Shown here piece by piece: positions 46,400-55,800 of a stretch of DNA of 64,000 nt. The notes beneath the pieces were generated by a model. That model saw only the letters and a list, made by a program, of their open reading frames with translations. It made no database searches and was not told the DNA's origin. How positions within the stretch are numbered: the first letter of the stretch is position 1; each line of letters opens with the position of its first letter. The stretch covers positions 62,001 through 126,000 of the forward strand of contig NZ_CP061091.1 in the NCBI RefSeq assembly GCF_017654485.1, in the 5' to 3' direction. The position numbers and the translations under genes are program-made. The DNA is from Roseomonas marmotae (GTDB lineage Bacteria; Pseudomonadota; Alphaproteobacteria; Acetobacterales; Acetobacteraceae).

Positions 46400-46419
46400 G
46401 AGGCCGCCCTCCGGGCCTC
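46400..46419. terminator. Weak hairpin between convergent genes
   Basis: GAGGCC / GGCCTC with an 8-nt loop lies between the lipoprotein stop and the leftward dioxygenase stop, followed by TTCGTC on the plus strand. Confidence 0.35.
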
Positions 46420-46463
46420 TTCGTCATCCGTGCCATGGCGGCTGCAGGAGCATCCTCCGCCGG

Positions 46464-47600
46464 TCAGGACGAGGCCGGCATGGAAACGGGGGCCCGCCCG
46501 GCCTCCGCGCCCGCCCCGGCCCCATGCGGCGGAAAGACCGGCACCTTCCCCACCGGCCGCCAGACCGGCCGCAGCAGCCCCAGCGCCGCCAGCCGGTCCT
46601 GCACCCAGTACTGCGCGGGCACCCGCCAGGGCTCCAGCGCCGGCACCCGGTCCAGCAGCGGCCGCAGCAGCGGGGAGAAGGGGTTGGGCCGGCTGGAGGC
46701 ATAGATCTCCACGCGGATGCTCTCCCGTGCCGAGGCGCCACGGGCATGGAAGCCGCAGGTATCCGCCACCACCAGCGTATTGCCCGGCACGGCGAAATGC
46801 CGTGGCCGCTCCAGCCCGAAGCGCGTGAGATCGGCCGCCGTGACCCGAAAGGCCCCGCCCGCCTCCCGGCGGCGTGCGGCCTCGGTGCTGCGCCGCCGCT
46901 GCCAGGCCTGCCGCCGCCGCCCCTGGATGTGGGAGCGCGCCACATAGGTCAGCGGCCCCTCCTCCATCTCCACCGCGTGCAGGAAGAACCAGGCCTTCAT
47001 GGTGGGATGGAAGGTATCCATGTGCAGCCGGGTCTGCGGGTCCTCCTCCCCGCTGGCGCCGGAGAGGATGACCTGGATGAAGGTCAGCGGCGCGGCATCG
47101 AAGGAGGAGACGTAGCGCGTCAGCCCCCGCCAGCGCGGATGCGCCAGGAAGGCGCGCAGTTCCGGCGCCTGCCGCAGCAGCTCCGTGGTGATGGGGATAC
47201 GGCGGGTGACGGCCTTGCCCTCCCGCATCTCATGCGCCTCGGTGCTCAGCGCGGAGAGGCGTGCCACCAGCGCCTGGAAGTCCCGCTCCTCCAGGAAATC
47301 CGGCACCTGCACGAAGCCGTCCCGCGCGAAATCCTCCCGGTCCCGCGGACTGACCAGATGCTCCATCCGCCGCCGCCGCCACCCGGCCATGCGCTGCGCC
47401 AGCCGCACCCGCCAGATATGCAGCCCCCGCCGGTTCAGCAGCTCGCTGCCCAGCAGGGGATTGGCGCGGAAGGATTTCTCCCCGCTCAGGACCCGGGCGG
47501 CATGCCAGGGCAGCAGCAGCCAGCGCAGTCCCGCACCCGGGCCGCGCCGCTCCGTCTCCAACCGGGTGATCCGCTCCATCCGCCGCACTCCCGCCAGCAC
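46464..47600 (-). CDS. Phytanoyl-CoA dioxygenase (PhyH) family protein
   Basis: A 378-residue Fe(II)/2-oxoglutarate dioxygenase-like protein. The double-stranded beta-helix core carries the HxD motif in LHMDTFHPTMKAWFFLHAV and the distal His in DTCGFHARG, followed by an Arg in RESIRVEIY that should bind 2-oxoglutarate. The first 90 residues are a basic extension not typical of the core family. No signal peptide is present. The substrate is unknown, and no biosynthetic cluster is adjacent. Confidence 0.82.
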   Translation of the reverse strand: MLAGVRRMERITRLETERRGPGAGLRWLLLPWHAARVLSGEKSFRANPLLGSELLNRRGLHIWRVRLAQRMAGWRRRRMEHLVSPRDREDFARDGFVQVPDFLEERDFQALVARLSALSTEAHEMREGKAVTRRIPITTELLRQAPELRAFLAHPRWRGLTRYVSSFDAAPLTFIQVILSGASGEEDPQTRLHMDTFHPTMKAWFFLHAVEMEEGPLTYVARSHIQGRRRQAWQRRRSTEAARRREAGGAFRVTAADLTRFGLERPRHFAVPGNTLVVADTCGFHARGASARESIRVEIYASSRPNPFSPLLRPLLDRVPALEPWRVPAQYWVQDRLAALGLLRPVWRPVGKVPVFPPHGAGAGAEAGRAPVSMPASS

Positions 47601-47692
47601 CGGGATCTTTTCCGGGCTGGCGAAAGGCTAAGCTCTGCCTGCGGAATCGGCAGAACACGTTTCGGGGAAGGACCGGTTTGCGGCGCCGGCCC

Positions 47693-48907
47693 TTATTCCG
47701 CCACGCGCGGCTCCGGCGCCGGGATCTCGCGCGGCGCCACCCGCAGCACGGCCCAGCCCGCCAGTCCGGAGAGGATCGAGCCGCAGAGGATGCCGATCTT
47801 CACCTCATCCTGCAGCAAGGGATCGTTGGAGAAGGCCAGCATGCCGATGAAGAGGCTCATGGTGAAGCCGATGCCGCAGAGCAGGGAGACGCCGAAGATC
47901 TGCGTCCGCGTCGCCCCCATCGGCACATCCGCGAGGCCGAGGCGGATCATCAGCGCCGCGCTGCCGAAGACGCCGATCACCTTGCCCGCCAGCAGGCCCA
48001 GCGCCACGCCCAGAGTCAGGTGGTCCACCAGCGCCGCCGGCGTCAGCCCGGCGAAGGAAACCCCCGCATTGGCGAAGCCGAAGATGGGGATGATCAGGAA
48101 GGACACCCAGCCATGCAGCCCGTGTTCGAGGCGGTGCAGCGGCGAGCCCAGCATGTCGTCCGGCCGCGCCGGCCGGGGATGCAGCGGAATGGTGAAGGCC
48201 AGCAGGACGCCGGCGATGGTGGCATGCACGCCCGAGCGCAGCACGCAGTACCACAGCGCCACCCCCAGCAGCAGATAGGGCAGCAGCCGCACCACGCCCA
48301 TCCGGTTCATCGCCACCAGCGCCACCACCACCGCGGCAGCGAGGCCCAGATGCAGCAGCGAGAGGTCGCCCGAGTAGAACAGGGCGATGATCACGACGGC
48401 GCCGAGATCGTCGATGATGGCCAGCGCCGTCAGGAAGATCTTGAGCGAGGTCGGCACGCGGGAGCCGAGCAGCGCCAGCACGCCGAGCGCGAAGGCGATA
48501 TCCGTCGCCGCCGGGATCGCCCAGCCCCGCAGGGTCTGCGGATCGTTCCAGTTGAAGGCCGAGAAGATCAGCGCCGGCACCAGCATGCCGCCCGCCGCCG
48601 CCACCCCCGGCAGGATGCGGCGGCTCCAGCTCGCCAGCTGCCCGTCCAGCACCTCGCGCTTGATCTCCAGCCCCACCAGCAGGAAGAAGACCGCCATCAG
48701 CGCGTCATTGATCCAGTGCTGCACGCTGAGCGGCCCGAGATAGGCATGCAGCGCGGCGAAGTAGCTGGGCGCCAGCGGCGAATTGGCGATGATCAGCGCC
48801 AGCGCGGCGGCGGCCATGAGCACCAGCCCACCGGACGCTGAATTGTCGAGAAACGCACGCAGCATCGAAAACGGGCGCCTGCTCTCCTCCCTGCCGGGAA
48901 CCGTCAT
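47693..48907 (-). CDS. nhaA: Na+/H+ antiporter NhaA
   Basis: A 404-residue inner membrane antiporter, full length for NhaA, that expels sodium or lithium in exchange for protons. The ion-binding aspartates are in the motifs [11 protein letters not shown] and [18 protein letters not shown]. The N-terminal [25 protein letters not shown] and the segment [16 protein letters not shown] are family hallmarks. About twelve helices are evident. A structured leader may precede it. Confidence 0.96.
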   Translation of the reverse strand: MTVPGREESRRPFSMLRAFLDNSASGGLVLMAAAALALIIANSPLAPSYFAALHAYLGPLSVQHWINDALMAVFFLLVGLEIKREVLDGQLASWSRRILPGVAAAGGMLVPALIFSAFNWNDPQTLRGWAIPAATDIAFALGVLALLGSRVPTSLKIFLTALAIIDDLGAVVIIALFYSGDLSLLHLGLAAAVVVALVAMNRMGVVRLLPYLLLGVALWYCVLRSGVHATIAGVLLAFTIPLHPRPARPDDMLGSPLHRLEHGLHGWVSFLIIPIFGFANAGVSFAGLTPAALVDHLTLGVALGLLAGKVIGVFGSAALMIRLGLADVPMGATRTQIFGVSLLCGIGFTMSLFIGMLAFSNDPLLQDEVKIGILCGSILSGLAGWAVLRVAPREIPAPEPRVAE

Positions 48908-49013
48908 ATCGGGAATAATCCTTATCTGCTTGCCCCGCGCGGGGGCTGTCCGTGATGCCTTGCGTCAGGGCCGCCACATCCCAAGCGGCGCAGCTTACGG
49001 TTCAGGGGGCCTT
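48908..49013 (-). promoter_or_regulatory. Possible structured leader of nhaA
   Basis: On the nhaA mRNA, two hairpins can be drawn just upstream of the start: GCCGC / GCGGC (48970-48989) and GCCCC / GGGGC (48932-48946), followed by an unpaired stretch AAGCAGATAAGGATTATTCC. nhaA genes of Proteobacteria can carry ion-sensing leader RNAs (nhaA-I and nhaA-II types). I did not match the consensus, so this is only a candidate. Confidence 0.3.
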
Positions 49014-49119
49014 TCAGGAACCACCGATCCCGCCCTGGTTGAAGGCAATAATCCGGGAGCATCTCTGCTGCTACTGCCCCGGCGGCCACCCCTGGGACGA
49101 CGACTTCCGGGGCCTGGAT

Positions 49120-49518
49120 TCACCCTCTCCGGTATTCGGCCTCCGTCACCTGTTCCAGCCAGTCGACGGCCTTGCCCTCCAGCTTCTCCTGGATGGCGAT
49201 ATGCGTCATGCCCGTGCTGGCGGTGGCGCCATGCCAGTGCCGTTCCCCCGGCGGGAACCAGACCACGTCGCCCGGCCGGATCTCCTCCACCGGCCCGCCC
49301 TGCCGCTGCGCCCAGCCGCAGCCGGCGGTGACGACCAGCGTCTGGCCCAGCGGATGCGTGTGCCAGGCCGTCCGGGCGCCGGGCTCGAAGGTAACCATGG
49401 CGCCCGCCACCCGCGCCGGATCGGGCGCCTCGAACAGCGGATCGATCCGCACGGCACCGGTGAAATACTCCGCCGGCCCCCAGCCGGAAGGCCGGGAGCC
49501 TACGCGCTTGATCTCCAT
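49120..49518 (-). CDS. Cupin, (R)-hydroxynitrile lyase-like
   Basis: A 132-residue single-domain cupin. It aligns, from memory of the family, along its whole length with the manganese-dependent bacterial hydroxynitrile lyases described from Granulicella. The metal ligands fall at identical positions: His53 and His55 ([10 protein letters not shown]), Gln59 and His94 (GERHWHG). The substrate-pocket positions Ala40, Val42 and Gln110 also match. The natural function of this group is not known; the lyase activity is a property measured on relatives. A short-chain dehydrogenase gene is divergent to it. Confidence 0.85.
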   Translation of the reverse strand: MEIKRVGSRPSGWGPAEYFTGAVRIDPLFEAPDPARVAGAMVTFEPGARTAWHTHPLGQTLVVTAGCGWAQRQGGPVEEIRPGDVVWFPPGERHWHGATASTGMTHIAIQEKLEGKAVDWLEQVTEAEYRRG

Positions 49519-49633
49519 CCTCGTCTCTCCTGTGCTTCGGGAAGGCCGCCCCCGCCGGCTGGTGCATTAACGGCCGCGCCGGCATGGCGGATGCGGCATG
49601 ATGCGCGCGTCGTCAAAGGGAGAGACAGCAGGA

Positions 49634-50404
49634 ATGAAGCGAATTCTGGAAGGCCGCACGGCCCTGGTCAGCGGCGCCAGCCGTGGCATCGGCCTCGCCA
49701 TCGCGCGGCGGCTTGCGGCCGATGGCGCGCGGGTGATGCTGGTGGCGCGCTCCGCCCCGGTGCTGGAGGCCGAGGCGGCGGCCCTGCCCGGCGCCGCCAC
49801 CTTCGCCGCCGACCTGGCGCGGCCCGAGGCCGCCGGCCAGGCCGTGGAAGCCGCCGTCGCCGCCTTCGGCCGGCTGGACCTGCTCGTGCACAGCGCCGGC
49901 GCCACCCGGCGCGGCGACTTCCTGACCCTGCCGGATGAGGCCTGGGAGGATGGCTATGCGCTGAAGCTTCTGGGGGGCATGCGGCTGTGCCGCGCCGCCT
50001 GGCCGCATCTGGTCGCGGCGGGCGGCGCGGCCGTGCTGATCGCCGGCATCGGCGGGCGGCTGGCCAGCGCCGATTTCGCCATCGGCGGCTCGGTCAACGC
50101 GGCGCTGATCAACCTGACCAAGGCCCTGGCCGACCGCGGGGTCCGTGACGGCGTCCGGGTCAATGCCATCAACCCCGGCAGCATCCGCACGGACCGGCTG
50201 ACCGGCCGCATCGATACCCTGGCGCGGGAGCGGGGCATCGGGACCGAGGCGGCGGCGGCGGCGCTGGCGGCCGAATCCGGCATCGCCCGCTTCGGGGAGC
50301 CGGAGGAGATCGCCGCCGCCGTGGCCTTCCTGGCCGGGCCGGATGCCAGCTACGTGCAGGGCAGCATCCTGGATGTCGACGGCGGCTGGCTGCGGGCGGT
50401 CTAG
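49634..50404 (+). CDS. Atypical SDR-family protein lacking YxxxK
   Basis: A 256-residue SDR fold protein. The cofactor loop is intact (VSGASRGIGLAIARRL) and the C-terminal end YVQGSILDVDGGWLRAV is standard for fatty-acid-type SDRs. The active-site region reads IAGIGGRLASADFAIGGSVNAAL, where the usual Tyr and Lys of YxxxK are replaced (Gly and Asn by alignment). Such atypical members exist as a separate SDR subgroup. The ATG at 49634 follows CAGGA. The substrate is unknown. Confidence 0.82.
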   Translation: MKRILEGRTALVSGASRGIGLAIARRLAADGARVMLVARSAPVLEAEAAALPGAATFAADLARPEAAGQAVEAAVAAFGRLDLLVHSAGATRRGDFLTLPDEAWEDGYALKLLGGMRLCRAAWPHLVAAGGAAVLIAGIGGRLASADFAIGGSVNAALINLTKALADRGVRDGVRVNAINPGSIRTDRLTGRIDTLARERGIGTEAAAAALAAESGIARFGEPEEIAAAVAFLAGPDASYVQGSILDVDGGWLRAV

Positions 50405-50419
50405 CGGTGGGCGGAGGCG

Positions 50420-51442
50420 TCAGCGCCAGCCCAGCGCCGGCGCCACATGCTTCAGGATGCCCTCGATGACATGGGCGCAGTAATCGACGCCCAGCTGGTT
50501 CGGGATGGTCAGCAGCAGGGTATCCGCCTCCGCGATGGCCTCATCGGCGCGGAGCTGCGCGACCAGCGCCTCGGGCCCGGCGGCATAGCCACGGCCGAAG
50601 ATGGCGCGGGTCTTCTCGTCGATGAAGCCGACCTGGTCCTCCTCCTTGCCGCCCTGGCCGAAATAGGCGCGGTCGCGGTCATCGAGCAGCGGGAAGATGC
50701 TGCGGCTGACCGAGACGCGGGGGCTGCGGGCATGGCCCGCCTCCTTCCAGGCCTCCCGGTAGGCACGGATCTGCCGGGCCTGCTGGACGTGGAAAGGCTC
50801 GCCGGTTTCGTCATCCTTCAGGGTGGAGCTTTGCAGGTTCATCCCCTGCCGCGCGGCCCAGACCGCCGTGGCATTGGAGCCGGAGCCCCACCAGATGCGC
50901 TCGCGCAGCCCCTCGGAATGGGGCTCCAGGCGCAGCAGGCCGGGCGGGTTGGGGAACATCGGGCGCGGGTTCGGCTGGGCGAAGCCCTGACCGCGCAGCG
51001 CCTCCAGGAAGACCTGGGCATGGCGGCGGCCCATATCGGCATCGGTCTCGCCCTCGGCGGGTGCGTAGCCGAAATGGCGCCAGCCATCGATCACCTGCTC
51101 GGGCGAGCCACGGCTGAGGCCGAGCTGGAGCCGCCCGTCGCTGATGAGGTCGGCGGCGCCGGCATCCTCGGCCATGTAGAGCGGGTTCTCGTAGCGCATG
51201 TCGATGACGGCGGTGCCGAGCTCGATGCGGCGCGTCTTCGCGCCCATGGCGGCGAGCAGGGGAAATGGCGAGGCGAGCTGGCGGGCGAAGTGGTGGACGC
51301 GGACATAGGCGCCATCCGCGCCCAGCTCCTCCGCCGCGACGGCGAGGTCGATGGATTGCAGCAGCGCATCGGCGGCGGAGCGGGTGCCGGAATGCGGCGA
51401 GGACGCCCAGTGGCCGAAGGAAAGGAAACCGATCTTCTTCAT
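50420..51442 (-). CDS. Luciferase-like (LLM class) flavin-dependent oxidoreductase
   Basis: A 340-residue TIM-barrel flavoprotein of the bacterial luciferase-like monooxygenase superfamily. It begins MKKIGFLSFGHWASSP, with the LGADGAYVRVHHFARQLASPFPLLAAMGAKT segment and LQLGLSRGSPEQ that are characteristic. The ATG at 51442 was chosen because the homologous sequence starts there; thirty upstream codons are not conserved-looking. It should use reduced flavin or F420-like cofactor, with FMNH2 most likely in this lineage. Substrate unknown. Confidence 0.88.
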   Translation of the reverse strand: MKKIGFLSFGHWASSPHSGTRSAADALLQSIDLAVAAEELGADGAYVRVHHFARQLASPFPLLAAMGAKTRRIELGTAVIDMRYENPLYMAEDAGAADLISDGRLQLGLSRGSPEQVIDGWRHFGYAPAEGETDADMGRRHAQVFLEALRGQGFAQPNPRPMFPNPPGLLRLEPHSEGLRERIWWGSGSNATAVWAARQGMNLQSSTLKDDETGEPFHVQQARQIRAYREAWKEAGHARSPRVSVSRSIFPLLDDRDRAYFGQGGKEEDQVGFIDEKTRAIFGRGYAAGPEALVAQLRADEAIAEADTLLLTIPNQLGVDYCAHVIEGILKHVAPALGWR

Positions 51443-51626
51443 GATGGAGCTTGGTCCGGATGGGGGCGGCCCCGCCGTTGCGCGGGGCCCTCTGTCGCCG
51501 GGGATATGGGGCCTCCGCCACCGCCACCCCAATTTCCTGGATCAATGATGGTCATGCCCCAGCCCTGCCCGGCTGCGTCCGGCGGCGGGGCTGGTGGCGG
51601 GTTCCCGAATCGATAGACTGGCAGCC

Positions 51627-52283
51627 ATGCTGAACACCACGCAGTTCGCCCTGTTCCTCGCCGCCGCCCTCCTGCTCGCGGTGACGCCGGGACCGGGCAT
51701 TTTCTACGTCGCGGCGCGCACGCTCTCGGGCGGCCGCGCGGAAGGCATCGCCTCCAGCCTCGGCACGGGCCTGGGCGGGATGGTCCATGTCCTCGCGGGC
51801 AGCCTGGGCGTATCCGCCATCGTGCTGGCCAGCGCGGAGCTGTTCACGGCCCTGAAGCTGCTCGGCGCCGCCTATCTCGTCTGGATCGGCCTGCGCACCA
51901 TCATCGCCGCGCGGCGGAATGCTTCGGCCGCCCTGGGCCATGGCGCGACGGTGCCCGCCCTCGGGGCAGGCCGCGCCTTCCGGGAAGGGATCACGGTGGA
52001 GGCGCTGAACCCGAAGACGGCAGCCTTCTTCCTCGCCTTCGTGCCGCAGTTCGTGGACCCGGCGGCAGGCCATGTGGCCCTGCAATTCGCGCTGCTCGGC
52101 CTCGTCTCGGTCCTCCTCAATACCCTGGCCGATGTTGTGGTGGCCTTCGTGGCGGCCGGCATCCGTGCCGGCGCGGCGGCGCGCCCCGGCCTCATCCGCC
52201 GCCTGCGGGAAGCCTCGGGCGGCGCCATGATCGCGCTGGGCCTCGGCCTCGCCCTGGCCCGGCGCCCCACCGCCATCGGCTAG
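51627..52283 (+). CDS. LysE-family amino acid exporter
   Basis: A 218-residue inner membrane protein of the LysE/RhtB translocator family with six predicted helices. The N-terminus FALFLAAALLLAVTPGPGIFYVAARTLSGGRAEG contains the family's TPGP motif and GLGxG-type turn (SLGTGLGGMVH). FREGITVEALNPKTAAFFLAFVPQFV is also diagnostic. It probably exports amino acids or derivatives such as homoserine lactones; the cargo is undetermined. Confidence 0.92.
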   Translation: MLNTTQFALFLAAALLLAVTPGPGIFYVAARTLSGGRAEGIASSLGTGLGGMVHVLAGSLGVSAIVLASAELFTALKLLGAAYLVWIGLRTIIAARRNASAALGHGATVPALGAGRAFREGITVEALNPKTAAFFLAFVPQFVDPAAGHVALQFALLGLVSVLLNTLADVVVAFVAAGIRAGAAARPGLIRRLREASGGAMIALGLGLALARRPTAIG

Positions 52284-52459
52284 GCCAGCATGGCCGGCCG
52301 CAGGACCGCTCCGGGTGCCACCGCATCGTCAGGCAGGCCCGCAGCGCCACAGGCCCGCCGTGCCGAGCGCTTCCCCGAAGGCCTCGCGGCCGGTTCCGGC
52401 AAGCCAGGCACGACAGGATACCGGGCATGGAAACATGCCAAGCGGGGCGTTGCAGCCGC

Positions 52460-53347
52460 CTATCCCTCCTTCTCCAGCTTCGCCCGCTCCCGCAGCAGCA
52501 GGGCACGCGCCTTGGGGTCGGGCTCGGGGTAGCGCGGATCGGCCTCGGTCAGCGCCGCCACCAGAGCCTCCGCCACAATCAGCCGCGCCAGCCACTTCCG
52601 GTCCGCCGGCACCACGAACCAGGGCGCGTGCGGCGTGGCGGTGCCGGCGACGGCCTCCTCATAGACGCGCTGATAGGCATCCCAGTGCGCGCGTTCCGCC
52701 ACGTCATGGGCATCGAACTTCCAGTTCTTCTCGGGCTCGTCGATCCGCGCCAGGAAGCGCTGCCGCTGTTCCTCCTTGCCCAGATGCAGGAAGAACTTCA
52801 GCACCACCACGCCCTGGCGGGCCAGATACCGCTCGAAGCCGGCGATATCCTCCAGCCGCTCCCGCCAGATATCCGCGCTGACGCAGCGCGCCGGCAGCTT
52901 GCGCCGCGCCAGCACATCCGCATGCACCCGCGCCACCAGCACCTCCTCGTACCAGGAGCGGTTATGGACGGCGATGCGCCCGCGCGCCGGCAGCGCCTGC
53001 ATGTGGCGCCAGAGGAAGTCATGCGCCAGCTCCTCCGGCCCCGGGGCCTTGAAGGACATCACCTGGCAGCCCTGCGGATTGATGCCGGAGAAGACGGCGC
53101 GGATGGTGCTGTCCTTGCCGCCCCCATCGATGGCCTGGAAGATCACCAGCAGGGATTGCCGGTCCTCGGCATAGAGGCGCTGCTGCAGCCCATCCATCCG
53201 CCGCACCGCATCCGCGAGCGCCGCCTCGGCGCCCTGCTTGTCGATGCCGGGGACGTCGATACGCGTCGGCCGCTCCGCCAGGCGGAAGCCCTCGCCGGAG
53301 ATCACCCGGCAGGCGGAGATCAGCGCGGCGGTGTCGTACTGGGGCAT
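52460..53347 (-). CDS. Polyphosphate kinase 2 family protein
   Basis: A 295-residue PPK2-family enzyme that transfers phosphate between polyphosphate and nucleotides. Walker A lies in FQAIDGGGKDSTIRAVFSG, Walker B around HNRSWYEEVLVARVH, and the lid in FFLHLGKEEQRQRFLARID. The single-domain length and the GGGKDS variant suggest the group that phosphorylates AMP or ADP (class II/III) rather than the ADP/GDP-specific class I; that is inference. The ATG at 53347 was preferred to an upstream frame overlapping the divergent gene. Confidence 0.9.
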   Translation of the reverse strand: MPQYDTAALISACRVISGEGFRLAERPTRIDVPGIDKQGAEAALADAVRRMDGLQQRLYAEDRQSLLVIFQAIDGGGKDSTIRAVFSGINPQGCQVMSFKAPGPEELAHDFLWRHMQALPARGRIAVHNRSWYEEVLVARVHADVLARRKLPARCVSADIWRERLEDIAGFERYLARQGVVVLKFFLHLGKEEQRQRFLARIDEPEKNWKFDAHDVAERAHWDAYQRVYEEAVAGTATPHAPWFVVPADRKWLARLIVAEALVAALTEADPRYPEPDPKARALLLRERAKLEKEG

Positions 53348-53445
53348 GCAATCCTCCCTGCTGGCCCGGGCGGGTGCGCCGCCCCTTTTCAACAACGCCC
53401 ATGCCATGGTTCCGTGGCGGCGCACAGCCGAGGGAAGAATCCTCC

Positions 53446-54291
53446 ATGACCGATACCGGAACCGATGCCGTCCGCTGGGAACGCCGCACCGCGCCCGAGC
53501 TCCGCGCCCTGGCGGAGCGGGATGCGCTGGTGGTGCTGCCCGTCGCCTCGCTGGAGCAGCACGGGCCGCATCTGCCGGTCTGGACCGACAGCATGATCGG
53601 CCATGCCTGCGCCCTGCGCGCGGCGGCGGAGGCCACGGATGTGCCGGCCATCGTGCTGCCGCCGATGTGGACGGGCATGTCCGAGCACCACCTGCCCTTC
53701 GGCGGCACCATCAGCCTGGACTACGCCACCTTCCACGGCGTGCTGCGCTGCGTCTGCCGCTCCATCAGGGCGGGCGGCTTCAAGCGGCTGCTGCTGCTGA
53801 ACAGCCATGGCGGCAATATCGACCCGCTGGCCGTCTCGGCGCGGGAGCTCTGCGTCGAATTCGCGATGCCCGTCGCCACCACCACCGTCTTCCATGTGGC
53901 GAGGGAGGAGATCGGCGCCCTGCTCGACACCCAGCCCGGCGTGCAGCATGCCTGCGAGGCCGAGACCAGCTTCTGGCTGCACCTGGACGCCGCCCAGGTG
54001 CGGCGGGACCAGATCGCCCACGCCCTCTCCCCCGGGGACAGCTCCGTGGCCGGTCCCGTCAGCCGCTTCTGGTCCTTCACCGAGCGCGCGCCGCTGACCG
54101 GCGTGATCGGCGATCCCCGCGCCGCCACGGCGGAGAAGGGGGAGAAGCTGCTGGCCGCCGTGGCCAAGGCCCTGGCGGCGGTGATGCGCAACCAGCGGCT
54201 CTGGAGCACCCCGGACGCGGTCTGGACGCCCGGCCGGGTCTGGCAGGGCCATGACGGCCGCCCCATCTCCGACCGGCAGGTCCGCACCTGA
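53446..54291 (+). CDS. Creatininase-family amidohydrolase
   Basis: A 281-residue metal-dependent amidohydrolase. Metal ligands are in LEQHGPHLPVWTDS (Glu, His, Asp), in LLNSHGGNIDPL and in a later Glu (ACEAETSFWLH). Family members hydrolyse creatinine or modify formamides in cofactor synthesis. No creatine or mycofactocin genes are nearby, so the substrate is open. The start at 53446 gives MTDTGTDAVRWERRTAPEL. It begins an operon with the FMN reductase gene 22 bases downstream. Confidence 0.9.
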   Translation: MTDTGTDAVRWERRTAPELRALAERDALVVLPVASLEQHGPHLPVWTDSMIGHACALRAAAEATDVPAIVLPPMWTGMSEHHLPFGGTISLDYATFHGVLRCVCRSIRAGGFKRLLLLNSHGGNIDPLAVSARELCVEFAMPVATTTVFHVAREEIGALLDTQPGVQHACEAETSFWLHLDAAQVRRDQIAHALSPGDSSVAGPVSRFWSFTERAPLTGVIGDPRAATAEKGEKLLAAVAKALAAVMRNQRLWSTPDAVWTPGRVWQGHDGRPISDRQVRT

Positions 54292-54313
54292 CACCCCAGA
54301 AGGAAGCAAGCTG

Positions 54314-54871
54314 ATGACCGTCCGCACCGTCGCCGTCCTGGTCGGCAGCCTCCATGCCGATTCGATCAACCGGAAGCTGGCCCAGGCCCTGGCCAAGCTG
54401 GCCGCCCCGGAGATGGAGTTCCGCTTCGTGGACTATGGCGACCTGCCGCTCTACCGGCAGGATATCGAGACCAGTTCCCCGGAGGCCGACCGCATGCGGG
54501 CGCAGGTGAAGGCGGCGGATGCGGTGCTCTTCATCAGCCCGGAATACAACCGCTCCATCCCCGGCGCGCTGAAGAACGCCATCGACTGGGGCTCCCGCCC
54601 CTATGGCAGGAGTGTCTGGGCCGGCAAGCCCGTGGCCATCGGCGGCACCTCCCCGAGCGCGGTGGGCACGGCGGCCATGCAGCAGCACCTGCGCGCCGTC
54701 CTGACCCATATGGACATGGCGCTGATGAGCCAGCCCGAACTGTTCCTGCAGTTCAAGGAGGGGCTGATCGACGCCGAGGGCAATGTGACGAATGAGGGCA
54801 CCCGGGCCTTCCTGGCCAGCTACCTGAAGGCTTTCGCCACCTGGATCGACCGGCTGGCGCCGAGGGCCTGA
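54314..54871 (+). CDS. NADPH-dependent FMN reductase
   Basis: A 185-residue flavodoxin-fold reductase. The FMN phosphate loop is GSLHADSINRKL, and the isoalloxazine-binding segment is SPEYNRSIPGALKNAIDWGSRPYG, both diagnostic. It reduces FMN or quinones with NAD(P)H in the cytoplasm and may supply reduced flavin to enzymes such as the luciferase-like oxidoreductase 3 kb away, which is a suggestion only. AGAAGGAAG precedes the ATG. Confidence 0.93.
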   Translation: MTVRTVAVLVGSLHADSINRKLAQALAKLAAPEMEFRFVDYGDLPLYRQDIETSSPEADRMRAQVKAADAVLFISPEYNRSIPGALKNAIDWGSRPYGRSVWAGKPVAIGGTSPSAVGTAAMQQHLRAVLTHMDMALMSQPELFLQFKEGLIDAEGNVTNEGTRAFLASYLKAFATWIDRLAPRA

Positions 54872-54917
54872 ACTCAACCTCCTGTTTCATTGCATGGCTG
54901 GGGGGCCACGCTGCCGG

Positions 54918-54947
54918 TTGGCGCATGCCGCCCCGTTTTGCTATAGG
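54918..54947 (+). promoter_or_regulatory. Sigma-70-type promoter of purC
   Basis: TTGGCG and TATAGG are separated by 18 bases, and the purC start lies 54 bases beyond the -10. This is one of the few recognisable hexamer pairs in the window. Confidence 0.55.
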
Positions 54948-55000
54948 GCACACCGAGCCCGCCGGCCCCTCGTTCCGGCGGCGAGAAGGATTCCCAGAAC

Positions 55001-55765
55001 ATGGCGCGTCGCCGGCAGCTCTACGAAGGTAAGGCCAAGGTCCTGTTTGAAGGGCCGGAGCCCGGCACGCTGGTCCAGTATTTCAAGGACGACGCCACCG
55101 CCGGCAATGGCGCCAAGAAGGGCGTCATCACCGGCAAGGGCGTGCTGAACAACCGCATCAGCGAATACCTGATGCTGCGCCTGGCCGAGATCGGCGTGCC
55201 CACCCACTTCATCCGCCGCCTGAACATGCGCGAGCAGCTGATCCGCGAGGTGGAGATCATCCCGCTGGAGGTGGTGGTCCGCAACGTCGCCGCCGGCAGC
55301 CTGGCCACGCGCCTGGGCATCCAGGAAGGCACCCGCCTGCCCCGCAGCATCGTCGAATACTACTACAAGAATGACGCCCTGCAGGACCCCATGGTGTCCG
55401 AGGAGCACATCACCTGCTTCGGCTGGGCCTCCACGCAGGACCTGGACGACATGGTCGCCCTGACGCTGCGCATCAACGACTTCCTCTGCGGCCTCTTCCT
55501 CGGCGTCGGCATCGTGCTGGTCGACTTCAAGCTCGAATTCGGCCGCCTGTATGAGAACGATGAGATGCGCATTGTCCTGGCCGATGAGATCAGCCCGGAC
55601 AACTGCCGCCTCTGGGACGTCAAGACCGGCGAGAAGATGGACAAGGACCGCTTCCGCCGCGACCTCGGCAAGGTCGAGGAAGCCTATCAGGAAGTCGCCT
55701 CCCGCCTCGGCATCACGCCTGAGGCCGGCGCGCGCGACATGAAGGGCCCGGAGGTCATGCAGTGA
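55001..55765 (+). CDS. purC: Phosphoribosylaminoimidazole-succinocarboxamide synthase
   Basis: A 254-residue ATP-dependent ligase that joins aspartate to CAIR in purine synthesis. Family motifs are [14 protein letters not shown] at the N-terminus, [28 protein letters not shown], and [11 protein letters not shown] followed by [14 protein letters not shown]. Length is typical of the PurC short form. It opens the purC-purS cluster. The last five codons are duplicated just downstream. Confidence 0.97.
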   Translation: MARRRQLYEGKAKVLFEGPEPGTLVQYFKDDATAGNGAKKGVITGKGVLNNRISEYLMLRLAEIGVPTHFIRRLNMREQLIREVEIIPLEVVVRNVAAGSLATRLGIQEGTRLPRSIVEYYYKNDALQDPMVSEEHITCFGWASTQDLDDMVALTLRINDFLCGLFLGVGIVLVDFKLEFGRLYENDEMRIVLADEISPDNCRLWDVKTGEKMDKDRFRRDLGKVEEAYQEVASRLGITPEAGARDMKGPEVMQ

Positions 55766-55800
55766 CCGCCCGCTTCGAAAACGCCGAGGTGATGCAGTGA
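55751..55800 (+). repeat. Duplicated purC 3' end ahead of purS
   Basis: GAGGTCATGCAGTGA (55751-55765) is the end of purC, and GAGGTGATGCAGTGA (55786-55800) repeats it with one mismatch, 35 bases later. The second copy abuts and supplies part of the purS start. Confidence 0.8.
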
